From contig OX328099.1 in the NCBI GenBank assembly GCA_946811185.2, positions 21,169,859 through 21,233,858 on the forward strand: DNA of 64,000 bases, in the 5' to 3' direction. The notes under the pieces are model-generated. The model searched no databases and had not been told where the DNA came from. It was given only the letters and a program-made list of their open reading frames with translations. Origin of the DNA: Hippopus hippopus (Eukaryota > Mollusca > Bivalvia > Cardiida > Cardiidae). The position numbers and the translations under genes are program-made. This document shows, piece after piece, positions 23,591 to 36,000 of the stretch (position 1 is the first letter of the stretch; every line of letters begins with the position of its first letter).

Positions 23591-24091
23591 TCACACATGC
23601 TGTTCCTTTTTCTTCACTTTAAACTTTTTCCCTCTTTCTCGCTTTTCCATCTTCCGCTTGTTTTTCCATTCTTCTGTTTTCCTAGCTTTCCTTCTCATTT
23701 TCAGAATTTCAGCTCGTCTCTTCTTTCTCATTTCCTTTCTGTCATTTTCCTGAACAACTGACACTGTTTCAGAAAATGAAATTGATTTATCATTCTTTGA
23801 AGCCTTTTTAGTCCTTTTTGCTCCCATCTCCTCTGTCTCATCCTTCTCAGAACTGTTATATAAACTTTTAGCTACCAAATCTAAGTCTTCATCATCAATG
23901 TTCAGTCCATGTTTAACCTGTCTACTTGTAGATGTCTCTGTAACTTTTGTCTCATTGTCCATTGTTTCAAGTATTTCAACAGATTCGTCTTCCAATTCCT
24001 GATCTTTTACTGTCTGATTATGATAGACAGCCATGCAGGTAATTCTAAAGCTGGCATTGTGATCGACTAACAATGAAGTAGAAATTTTTTC
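23591..24091 (-). CDS. PAK1IP1: PAK1IP1 exon 9: acidic linker and basic tail
   Basis: Acceptor TTTTTCCAG. It encodes 166 residues. The first 26 finish the propeller (FRITCMAV, human LTCLGVW), then come a Glu/Asp-rich linker and a Lys/Arg-rich coiled tail rich in MRKKRR- and KNKRK-type runs. The TGA stop is followed at once by AATAAA. Confidence 0.93.
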   Translation of the reverse strand, partial: EKISTSLLVDHNASFRITCMAVYHNQTVKDQELEDESVEILETMDNETKVTETSTSRQVKHGLNIDDEDLDLVAKSLYNSSEKDETEEMGAKRTKKASKNDKSISFSETVSVVQENDRKEMRKKRRAEILKMRRKARKTEEWKNKRKMEKRERGKKFKVKKKEQHV

Positions 24092-27000
24092 CTGGAAAAA
24101 AAAGGAAGCAAAGTTTACGACAATAGGTTTAAAGTATCAAGACAGAAATCATCAATTATACTTCAAAGCTTGAGGTAATGTCAGTCATGAAATAAGTAGA
24201 TTAGAATTCAAATAAGTGATTTTTTAATGAACTAAATAGAATGCAAGAGAAAGAATGGGCCTGTGTGGCCCCGCAGTGAAACTGTAAAATCTGAAATTTG
24301 GTGCTCATGGGTTTGATCCTCACCACAGTCACTAGGTTTTTCATGCAGGATTGTCCATGGGCATGACACTTCAGAGCCTCAGCCTAGTACAGGTAAAACC
24401 CATGTGAAATATGAGTATGTATAAACTATTAGCTTGGTATTCCTGATACAATGATGAAAGCAGAGTAAAACAACATTCAGTCAATCATATTCAAGAACTT
24501 GCATTTGTCTCATGTATCTCATGATACTATACTATCACTGCTGCCAACACAAAAAACTTATGTTCGCTAGTGATATGGATCAACTCTTTACCAAATAACA
24601 AAATTTAGGACAAGACCAAATTGCAAACATTTGCAGAAAACAAATTAAATGTGGCTCAAATGATGACTTTTGTCTTTGCTAATGTAGAAACATTGTGGGA
24701 AAAGGAGAAACTTTTCCCACAATGTTTTCAAAAGTCTCTTTTTCCAGAGTCATTAAAACTCAGGATTGTTTGGTAAAGAGTTTAAAGACTGGATGGATGG
24801 ACAACACCAAGACAATATCCCTTCACTTTTCAGTGAGGATTAGTATAGAATTGGCAAACTGATATACATGGATCCGTGTAAATCCATATTTGACCAATCG
24901 GGTTATCGCATTTTCATGGCCCAATGTCCAGTCTTTCTGTCCACTATTTTGGCTCCCAACTTAACGACTGTTAACATTGGACAGGTGCAATAGTTTCTGT
25001 TTATTTTGAGTTTAAAAAGTTTGTCATTAGAGAAAAATGTTAAAATGTGATTTGCGAACGTATGCCGCTGGCTTGACATATATGCAGAGGGCAAAAGTTT
25101 ACATATTAATAAAAAGAAAGTATGTTCTCTTGAACATCTAACCTTGTTAAATAACCTCAGCACAACCTATTATAATGGTAAAATTTGTCATCAATTTCAT
25201 CTCGACATTAACCTTTAAACGTAAAGCGTGAAGAATATGCTAAATGTGTAGATATAGTACATATTGCAAATAACATTCATTTTAATCTCGGATTTTAACT
25301 ATCTGTGGCTTAATTTAGAATTCTTACCAATACAGTGATGAATACTTTTTTTTTTTTGGAAGAACATTAGCTTGTATTCCTTATTGAATGTAGATTTCAG
25401 TTTTGCAACATCTAAGTTCTGTTTTGTACTGTGCAGGGATTGTATATGTAATTTACGATCCCTGGTACTGAGTGAGAAGTTTAGCTCAAAGTACAACTAT
25501 GTTACTTAAATCATAACACACTGTTAATTGTTAGGATGAGTGTTTGATTGCAAATTAAGTAGCTGCACTTATCTTCATTATATTGTAAGATGAAACAATC
25601 AACCATCTACTGACATTGATATTAACAAATTTGTTAATTGACAGCACACTTAACCCATTTTAAAGTCGGCAAACAATCATTTACCCCTTAACCTGAAAAA
25701 GAAACTTTTTTTAGACTTGCAGCTCTCTGTTGAATCGGACAGTTTATAAGTATTTCGAAATGCTTGTAATTCAGTGTAAGTTACTGTCAAATATGATTTT
25801 CAGAAGACTAAACTAGCCTAACTTAAACGAAAAGCTTATTTAATTCTAATATTCTATGGCAAAACTGAAGTTTATGAAGTGTTTCACTCCTTCTCAGTGA
25901 AGTGTAAAACTTTGTGAAAACAAGTTTATTGTACGAAGCCCCCTAAATTTGTATTTTGTGTGCATATCCCTGCATAAATTAATTCAATCATCTCTCTAAA
26001 TTTCATACCAAGAATTCATCATCGCCAGACAAATATGATTGGAATATTTTTTTCTATGATTTTATCGAGAGAAACAGTCATGAAAGCAAAATTACTAGTC
26101 TATCTGCTATACTGTTTATGTGTATATTGGTTTGTTTGGGAGCCTATAGCAACAGTAACCAAGGAAGTAGGTTTATCTTATCACCATGGATTCATGTATT
26201 GATTTTAACCCTTTACCTAACAATAAAAACTTTACACTTGCCCAAAGTGAAAGCTCTTCCACACGACAAAATAACTGTAACTCAAAAATAGAAATTCACC
26301 TTGGGAAGAGTAGAAAACAATGTGGGCAAAGGAAAAAATGCTGGTTACCAGCATTTTTCTCCTTTTCCCACAATGTTTTTAGAAGACCTTTTCCTTAGGG
26401 TTGTTAAAACTCTGGATTCCATAGTAAAGGATTAACACACAGAACTGATGCCCCTGCTGAAGCTGACAATCGGACAGACATACAGACCAACAATGCCAAA
26501 ATGATATCCCCCAGCTTTTCAACGGGGGATGGATAGAGGATTTTGCAGACTCACATTTGATTGATGAATCTCATGTATCTGTACTTTACCATCACTACTG
26601 CCGACACACAGGACCTGGCCATCATCTTCCAAAGGTGACTTTGTGATGCATAAACCTTTAATTCTACATAATTATAAAAGATTTCCAATAAACAGACTAA
26701 ACATGGTACATGTTTCTATGTAAATCTTTTATTCTGCAAAATGAAACAATTGTTTTTAGCTCACCTGAGCACGAAGTGCTCATGGTGAGCTTTTGTGATC
26801 ATGCTGTGTCTGGCATCCGTCGTGCGTCGTTAACTTTTACCTTGTGTATGCTCTAGAGACCACATTTTCAGTCCTATACTCAAGAAACTGTCAAAATGTT
26901 TGTCTTGATAATATATCGGACAAGTTCGAAAATAGGTCAGGTCGGATCAAAAACTAGGTCACTAGGTCAAATCTTAGAGAAACCTTGTATGCGCTCTAGA

Positions 27001-30000
27001 GGCCATTTTCAGTCCAATGGTCTTGAAAGTTTGTCAGAATGTTTGTCTTGATGATATCTAGGACGAGTTTGAAAATGGGTCATGTTAGGTCAAAAACTAG
27101 GTCAAATCTTAGAGAAACCTTGTGTACGCACTAGAGGTTTTATTTTAAGTCCAATACTCTTGAAACTTGGTCAGAATGTTTGTGTTGATGTTATCTTGCA
27201 TGAGTTTGAAAATGGGTCACATGGGTTAAAAAATTAGGTCACCAGGTTTAATCTTTGAAAAGCCTTGTGTATGCTCTAGAGGCCACAGGTACAGTCCAAT
27301 ATTGAAATTTGGTCAGAATGTATTTCTTGATAATGTCTATTATGAAAATGGGTAATGTTGGATAAAAACTAGGTCACTAGGTCAAATCTCAGAAAAAACC
27401 TTCTGTACACCCTACAGGCCACATTTTCTCTCAAATACTCATGAAAGGTGGTCAGAATGTTTGTTTGGATAATTTCTGCAGGTTTGAAAATAGGTAATAT
27501 TGAGCCTAAAAGTAGGCCACAGAGACAAAAATTCTAGAAAAAGCTTGTGTACACTCTAGAGGCTATGTTTATAAGTCCAGTACTAATGAGTGTTTGTCAG
27601 AATGTTTGTCTTAATATCTCGGAAGAGATTTGAAATGGGTCATGTTTGATCAAAAGGCTCAGGTGAGCGACTTCAGGGCCATCATGGCCCTCTTGTTTCA
27701 TAAAAGATTAATGTTGTATTCATAATTATGCAGAACGACTATATGCAGTATTATTTACAGGTAAATTAGTTCTTAAAAAGAAATACAAAAAGAGAATGGC
27801 ATTTGGGTGCTAAAGCTCTGCTGAAGTTGCTTGAATTTTAGTGAAAATTCTATGTGAACAAGGGGCATAACCATGTCAAATATGTTTTGATGGTTACTTG
27901 CCCCTGTTTTATTGGTTCCCCTTTTGATAGTGAACAAATAGTTCAAGTTTGAAGTAAATATCTTCGGTAATGACAGACATATGATAAAATGGCAGTTTTT
28001 GCATGATGAGAACACAGGCTATTACAATACCAAGATGTTTTCCTCCAAAACAGCTGGGCTAATAAAAGGTGAGATCATGGGATTTGGTTTTGAAAAAAAC
28101 AGTTGTGGAAAAAGTAGACTAAAATGCTGGTACTACTTTTTCCAAACACCTTATTGTTCTTCTAATGAACTGGATCGTTTTGGTAATGCGAGGGACACTG
28201 CCCTGAAAATGAGCAAAAATGGACACACAATGATGGAAATATTCAAACTGGGCCCCGAAAAAGATTTTACAGGGTGACCCCCCCAAAAAAAAGCCACCCA
28301 TGAAATCGTTAATAACATTCACAATCCTTTCTGCAGTCCAACCATATTTGGTACAAATGAACTTCAGTCTATGCCTGACTTGTCCATCGAGTTTCAGCCA
28401 TGAATGTCCAATAGTCTTTGTTTTATCTTTGTTCCATGATATGCTCCAAATGTGCACCTATGCATTGCAAGCACACCTTGATACAACATGCAAAATTGTC
28501 AATAATTCTACACACACTCCTCCCTCAGTATTGCCCTGATTTTGGCGGTGATGGCCCTCTACAGTTCAGGAATAGTCTAGGGGTTGTTCTGATGGACATT
28601 ATCTTTGAGATAACCCACAGGAATAAATCTGGGGGGTTAAGGTCTGGTGAAGCCCATTCAAGATCACACCTCCTACTGATGAGATGATCACCAAAGTGTC
28701 CCAGCAGCCATTCCAACGAGTCATTTGAAGTCAGGGAGTTGCTCCATCCTGTTGAAACCACTGTTCATCCCTAACAACACCTCTTTGTCTGCCCAAAACT
28801 TCTTCACAACCACTAGGTAGCGCTCAGTATTGATCATGATTGACTGTTCATTCTGGTCTTCAAACCAGTATGGACCGATGATCCCATGTTTTGATACTGC
28901 AACCCATGCAGTACCTGATGGAGGGCACCCAGGCCTCTGCAGACAATCTTCTGGTGGGGTTGACCCCCAGAACATGTTATTCTTTGCGTTTACTCAAAGC
29001 AATCAATGCTGAGGGACGAGTGTGTCAGAGTTGTCAATTTTGCATGTCCCTTGCAATGCAAAGGTGCACATTTGGAGCATATCATGGAACAAAGATAAAA
29101 CAAAGACTATTGGACATTCATGGCTGAAACTTGACGGACAAGTCAGGCATAGACTGAAGTTCATTTGTACCAAATATGGTTGGATTGCAGAAAGGATTGT
29201 GAATTTTATTGACGATTTTATGGGTGGCATTTTTTTGGGGGTCACCCTGTACTTCCATGTGTTTGACAAAATCATTGGACACTTTGGAGGATCATCTGGT
29301 CATCGTATGACATGTAGGCATTGTGTTTGCTCTGGCTGTTAAGTACCCCTTGACCTATGTCTAGTGAGATGCTCACAGGAAATTGAAAATTCCATGCTTG
29401 TGTAGCCATGGAGTGTTAATTTTAGAACAATGTGACACCATCCTAAGGAGTTTAAATATTACCTTGATGTTCCTGTTTCACAGGTGTGCATTGCTGTGTT
29501 TTCATTCACATTGTGAAATACAACCTTCCCTCCTTCACCACCATACACGCAAACCTCATTCTGAAAAGCAAAATCCTGATAAATGATTTCTGGAATTCTG
29601 AATTAAAATTTAATCCTTTACTAAATAATCCTAGGATTTCCATGACCCTGCCTGAGAAAGAAGGCATTATGGGAAAACAGGGAAATGCTGGTAACGAGTA
29701 TTTTCTACATTTCCCCCAATGTTTTCTCCCCTTCCACAAACAAATTTTTGATACACATTTTTTTGTCTGGAAATGCTTTTAAATTGGGTAAGTCTAAAAT
29801 TCAAATGTGTCGTTTTGTAAAGAGTTAAATGACTGGAAATCGGTGCTTACAGTATAGTCCATTAGCAAGTAATGTATGAACCCTTGGCACTCTGAGAACA
29901 GTTCATGTTGCTTTTGTGGACAAAAAGTGCATGGCAGTCTTCGATCTACACTGTAACTGTTATCCAGGTTACAAAAATTTACTCACTGTATTGCAAGAAT

Positions 30001-33000
30001 TTGCTTTGACCCTTTACCATACAACAAAATTTTAGACATATCCCAAACTGAAAGTATTTGCAGACAACAAAATAAATGTGACACAAAAATTGAAAATTTA
30101 TTTTTGGAAGGATAGAAAACATGGTGGGAATAGAAAATGCTAGTTACCAGCATTTTCTCCTTTTCCCATAATGTTTTCAATAGTTGTCTTCCTCAGGGTA
30201 GCTAAGAGTTGTAATTAAGTGGTGAAAGATTAAAAGGGTAGAAAGCATTGTTGGAAAAGGAGAAAATGCTTGTAACCGAAAAATTTTTAAGCCCCCCTCT
30301 TCAGCAGGGAGATAAAAACACAGGAAATCCTGTGGTAAAGAGTTAAATGAGAGAGACAGATAAGGTGTTACAGCATGTGACAGATAAGGTCTTATAGCAT
30401 GTTACAAGCAACTACTTCCTTTGCAATGGTCCTTTTTTTTTAGGGATAGGAATAAATAGAACAAAAAGACATCTGAATTGTCATTTTTCATGTTGTCATA
30501 TGTTTGAATAATTATTTTTCGGTCAGGTATTCTAATGTCTGAATACTGATACACCTCCAGACTGAGGTGGATCTTTGTTAAAGTAACCCTTCAACAAACA
30601 ATCCATTGTTTTACAGACCCTGATGAAGAAGTTTCTGAAAACATAGTGGGAACAGAAGAATATGCTATTAACGAACATTTTCTCCTTTCTCCACAATTTT
30701 TAATTTTTTCACAGATAAATCTCATCTTTTGTGCCATATTTAATTTGTCATCTGTGAATGCTTCCAATCTGAGCATGTCTTAATTTTTGTCATTTGGTGT
30801 AGAGCTAAGAATGCCTCTAGAGATCTATTTGAATAGTTCGTTTCCTGAGATGTTGACTATAAGCAAAGTGAGACAAATATTCAAATATAATTTTATGATG
30901 TATTTCACGTAATTTTTCTTTCCATTGCTTTTTACACGTAATTTTTCCTTCAATTACTTTTTCCATGAAATAATTAAGAAATACTCACACTGTAAAAATC
31001 TACACAATTTATTTTTGCGTCACTGTTTATGCTACATTTCACCTTGGCAGTCTGAAACAAAAAGATATTTTCTCATAGAACAATGCAACTGCCATAGTAT
31101 GCTTTGTGAAATTGAAAATCCAAGGTAAATTCTTAATTCCCTTGTATCTATCACAGATAATTGTTGCAACAGGATTCATTCCTCTCTCACCCCTGATCAC
31201 TGTTTCAACAATGATAACTGTTTCAACGATGGGAATGTGGGAAAACAGTCAGTGGTTTGGGAAGAATATAGTAACTGATACTCTAAACTGTACCAATATA
31301 ACTAAAATAAAGTTAAAAATAGAGTTCAACATCATACAATCAATCAATCAATCAAATACTGATATCACCCTGATTTCAGTAACATAACAGCAACAGCTCT
31401 CTTATTTATGTATTTTCTGGGTTTCACCAGTGCTGGCTTAGTGGCTTGGTCTTTGAAGTGCTTTGCCCAAGAGCACTCTTGATAGAAAGTTGTGGTTTCT
31501 TACCTCTACATCATACACATCAATTCTGTGGTTGACGATAATCAAGTATGTATCTCCATCAGGACTCCACTTCACTATTTCAGCCACTGAAAGTTCAAAG
31601 ATCAAATCCTTTTTTATCATTTTTTAATCCTCTTTAACCTTTATCCTGCTGAATAAATGAAACTTTCGTGCCGATAGTAAAAATTCAGCAAACCACTATC
31701 GGACTGTGTAGATCCAAGATCAGACTGCATGTTTTGTGTAGTCTGATCTTGATCTACACTGTTCGCAAATGGTCAGTGAATGGAGCATAACAGCCTGAGG
31801 GTTAACCCATGTTGCCACGAACCCAGTTTTCATTACTTATGGAGACAGTGTAGATCAAGATCTTTAAATTGAAATATCTACATCTTGGGTGAAAAGTGAG
31901 AATATCCATTTCATTTATTCAGCACTACATGGGTTGATTTTCACATTCAAAGCCTTATTATTCATAAGGGGCATGCTAGCCGAGGCACTATGTGCATATG
32001 AAAATGTCTACAGACTTGTCTAGAAAATTTAATAAATAAAATGCCAAAAATGATGACTTTGTGATATATATGGCTTGCAACACGCGAAAAGGGGCATTCG
32101 GACATTTGTGCAAAGTGTCGTCTCAGATCAGCCTGTGCAGTCCGCGCAGGCTAATCCAAGACGGCACTTTACGACTTCATTACATTTCCTTGAGTAGACT
32201 TGCGTGAAACAGAAAATTACATGAAAATGGAAAGTGTCATTTCGGATTAGCCTGCACGGACTGCGCAGGCTGATCTGAAACAACACTTTACGCAAATGTC
32301 CAAATGCCCCTTTTCATGCGTTGCAGGCCATATCATCTATTCATGTGGAATTCATTTTTTCATGAAAATACCTTTCATCCTTTACCACACAATATCGAGT
32401 TTTAATGACCATGACAAAAAGGGCTTTAGAAAACGTTGTGGGAAAAGATAACCAGCACATTCTCCCTTTCCCACGATCATTTCTAACCTTCAAATGGCAA
32501 TTTTTAGTATATGAGCTAAGTACATCTGCAACTGCTTTGAATTTGGACCAGACTAAAATTTTGCAGACTGCGAAAGAGTTAAGAAACCATCTACAGTATT
32601 CTACAAATAGAAGTTTTCTGGTGAAGGGCTTAATGCAGTTCATGTCCAGAGAGCTTTGTCGTAAAAACAAAGCAATCAAGACCGCAAAAATACTTTCCTT
32701 TCCTACTTTCTTTATTTTGTTACATATTATAGGAGTGAAATTTCTTATATAGTATTGATAATAGCTAAGCGAAATTTCCACACTATCAAAATTTAATGTT
32801 ACATTGTTCAGAAAGAATGGCTATTTTAACCCACTAACAAAATATCTTATAATTTCTATGATGGTGAAGAAGACTGCTTGCTTTTGAAAACATTATCTGA
32901 CAAAGACAAGGTGCTGATTACCTGCATTTCCTTTTCAAAGAAGGATTCCCTCCACTTTGTCATCTGCAATACTTTCAGTTTTGACAAATCTAAATCTTTG

Positions 33001-36000
33001 TTGTCTGGTAAATAGCTCAGAAAATTTAAGTACATGTATCTTACCTTTTTACCAACTGACAAAATTTTGAACTCAACCAAAATAAAAGCATTTGCAGACA
33101 ACGTATTAAATGTGGCTCGAAAGTGTCTTCGATAGGGTAGAAAACATTGTGGGAAAAGGAGAAAATGCTGGTTACCAGCATTTTCTCCTTTTCCCACAAT
33201 GTTTTGAAAAGCCTTCATTTATGGGGTTTTTAAAACTCTGGGTTTATGTGGTAAAGGGTTAATGTACATACAATCGCCACATAAACATTCAGTTTTGACC
33301 AAGTCATTCAGAAACAGTCTTAGTTTACTCTTACCCTCTTTAATGTTGGTTATGTAAGCTGATCTTCCTGTAATCAAATTCCAAGTCATAAGCTTTCTGT
33401 CCTCACCAACAGTTAGAGCAAGTTTCCCACTGGGATGCACCGACACACAGTTTACACCAAGTCTAGAAAGACAAGCACAAAGGAGCTCTGCTAAATTGAG
33501 TATCATCTTTTGGCCATTAACAGTTGTGAAAAAAAAACAAGAGGGCCATGATGGCCCTGAAGACCAAACATTCTGACTAAGTTTCATGAGAATTGAACTG
33601 AAAATATGACCTCTAGAGCGTTCACAATGTTTTTCTAAGATTTGATCTAGTGACCTAGTTTTTGAGCTGACATGAACCATTTTCGAACTCATCCAAGATA
33701 TCATCAAGACAAACATTCTGACCAACTTTCAAGAGTTTTGGACTGAAAAAGTGGCCTTTAGAGCGTACACAAAGATTTTCTAAGATTTGACCTAGTGACC
33801 TAGTTTTTGACCCAACATTTTTGAACTTGTCCGAGATATCATCAAGGCAAACATTCTGACCAACTTTCAAGAATTTTAAACTAAAAATGTGGCCTCTAAA
33901 GTATACACAAGGTTTTTCAAAGATTTGATCTGGTGACCTAGTTTTTGACCCGACATGACCCATTTTTGAACTCCTCCGAGATATCATCAAGACAAACATT
34001 CTGACCAACTTTCAAAAGTTTTGCACAGAAAATGTGGCCTGTAGAGCATACACAAGGTTTTTCTAAGATTTTACCTAGTGACCTAGTTTTTGACCCGATA
34101 TGACCCATTTTCAAACTCGTCCAAGATATCATCAAGCCAAACATTATGAACAAGTTTCATGGGTATCAGACTGAAAATGTGGCCTCTAGAGCATACATAA
34201 GGTAAAAGTTGACGATGGACCACAGACCACGGACAGAGCACGATTAGACCCATAATCAAACTCATACGAAATCTTATGGTCATATATACTTTGACCAAGT
34301 CTTGTGCTGATTGGTTAATATTTGTAGATGCTAGACTGTAAACAATGTCAAATATAGCAATTTTTCTAATTCAAGGGCAAATAACTCCAGTCGTTCTGGT
34401 CCGATTAAACCTATAATAGAACTCATTCGAGATCTTATGGTCATATATATCTTGACCAAGTTTGGTGCTGATTGGTTTATATTTGTAGATGCTAGAGTGT
34501 AAACGAAGTCAATTATAGCAATTTTTCTAATTCAAGGGCAAATAACTCCAGTCGGTCTGGTCAGATTAGACCCATAATTGAACTCATCCAAGATCTTACG
34601 GTCATATATATTTTGATTAAGTTTGGTGCTGATTGGTTAATATTTGTAGATGCTAGAGTGCAAACAAAGTCAAATATAGCAATTTTTCTAATTCAAGGGC
34701 AGATAACTCCAGTCGTTCTGGTCCGATTAGACCCATAATCGAATTCATCCGAGATCTTATTGTCATATACATTTTGATCAAGTTTGGTGCCGATTGGTTT
34801 ATATTTGTAGATGGTAGGGTGTAAACAAAAAAATGTGAACGGATGAACGGACTGACGACAGTGGACTGACGGCTGACGACGACGGACGGTGAGTGATCAC
34901 AATAGCTCATCCTGAGCACTTTGTGCTCAGATGAGCTAAAAATTTAGAGCCATTCATGAGGTTGAATCCCTTGCAAAACAATTCCATGTTTTAATGACTC
35001 TGAAACTTAGGAAGAAAGCTTTACAAAACATGTTTAGGAATGCTCGTCATCAGCATTTTCCACAATTTCAACATGGTTTTCTCCTTATTTAAAAACAAAT
35101 TGCATCACTGTCGCTTCATTTCGTATGGCACATGTAAATGCTTCTAATATGGGACAGTTTAGTCATCTGGTATAGACTAGCATACATGCAAGCATCTTTC
35201 AATTCATGTAACAAGGACTGGTACCACATATGGCCTACAAATGAATGCAAGAAAGATTTGAAACACATTACCAATTTACCTCATAATCCTGTGTTTTAAC
35301 GACCCTAATTGAGGCTTTTGAAAACAGCGTGTGAAAACAAGAAAATGATAGTAATCTGCATTGTCTCCTTTTCCGTCCATGTTTTTACCCTTTCATAGCC
35401 AAAAGCATAATTCAAGCCACATTTAAATTGTTGTCTCTAAATGCTTTCATTTGGATGACTCCAATTTTTTTTGTCATGTACAGGGTGTCGGGAAAGTAAG
35501 GTAACACTTTTGTATATTTATGATATGGATTTTAATTTCAGATTTATAAAGAGACAAAAATATATATACATGTATATAAAATGTGCAAGTGTTTTGCGTG
35601 ATAATTTAATTTTCATTATTTTAAGCACTTTTAAACAGATTTCAAATCAGAAGTACCTTTTTGTCATTGGTGTCATTTAAGTAATAAATGACATTTTCAG
35701 TGTGACAGCTTTTTACGTTTTTTCCATGCCGAACACGCACGATGAAATTGTCAAACACTCTAGCACACATTCCAATATCAATCTTCTTAATTTCGCATGT
35801 AATGTTCTTTTAATAATATGTCTGTGCTGTCTGGCTTGAGATTGGAGACCTTTGACCTCTAATAACTGCAAACGAAGGCGTCGCACAGGTTGAGGTCAGA
35901 ACTGTGCGAAGAGCACTCAGGGGTAAAAGCTAAAAAATCTGAAAATACTGAAAATTGAGCTGGGGGGCCTGGGGGCCGCTAGGGCCCCTGGTGGGTCCAG

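Noticed and set aside
28119..28457. A minus-strand gene next to exon 7
   Set aside because: It lies mostly inside the inverted end of the mariner element, and the same text is repeated inverted at 29022-29249.
33465..33725. Upstream in-frame extension of PAK1IP1 exon 4 on the minus strand
   Set aside because: The frame stays open only because it runs into a transposon with tandem units; homology to WD40 starts at the CTAG acceptor.
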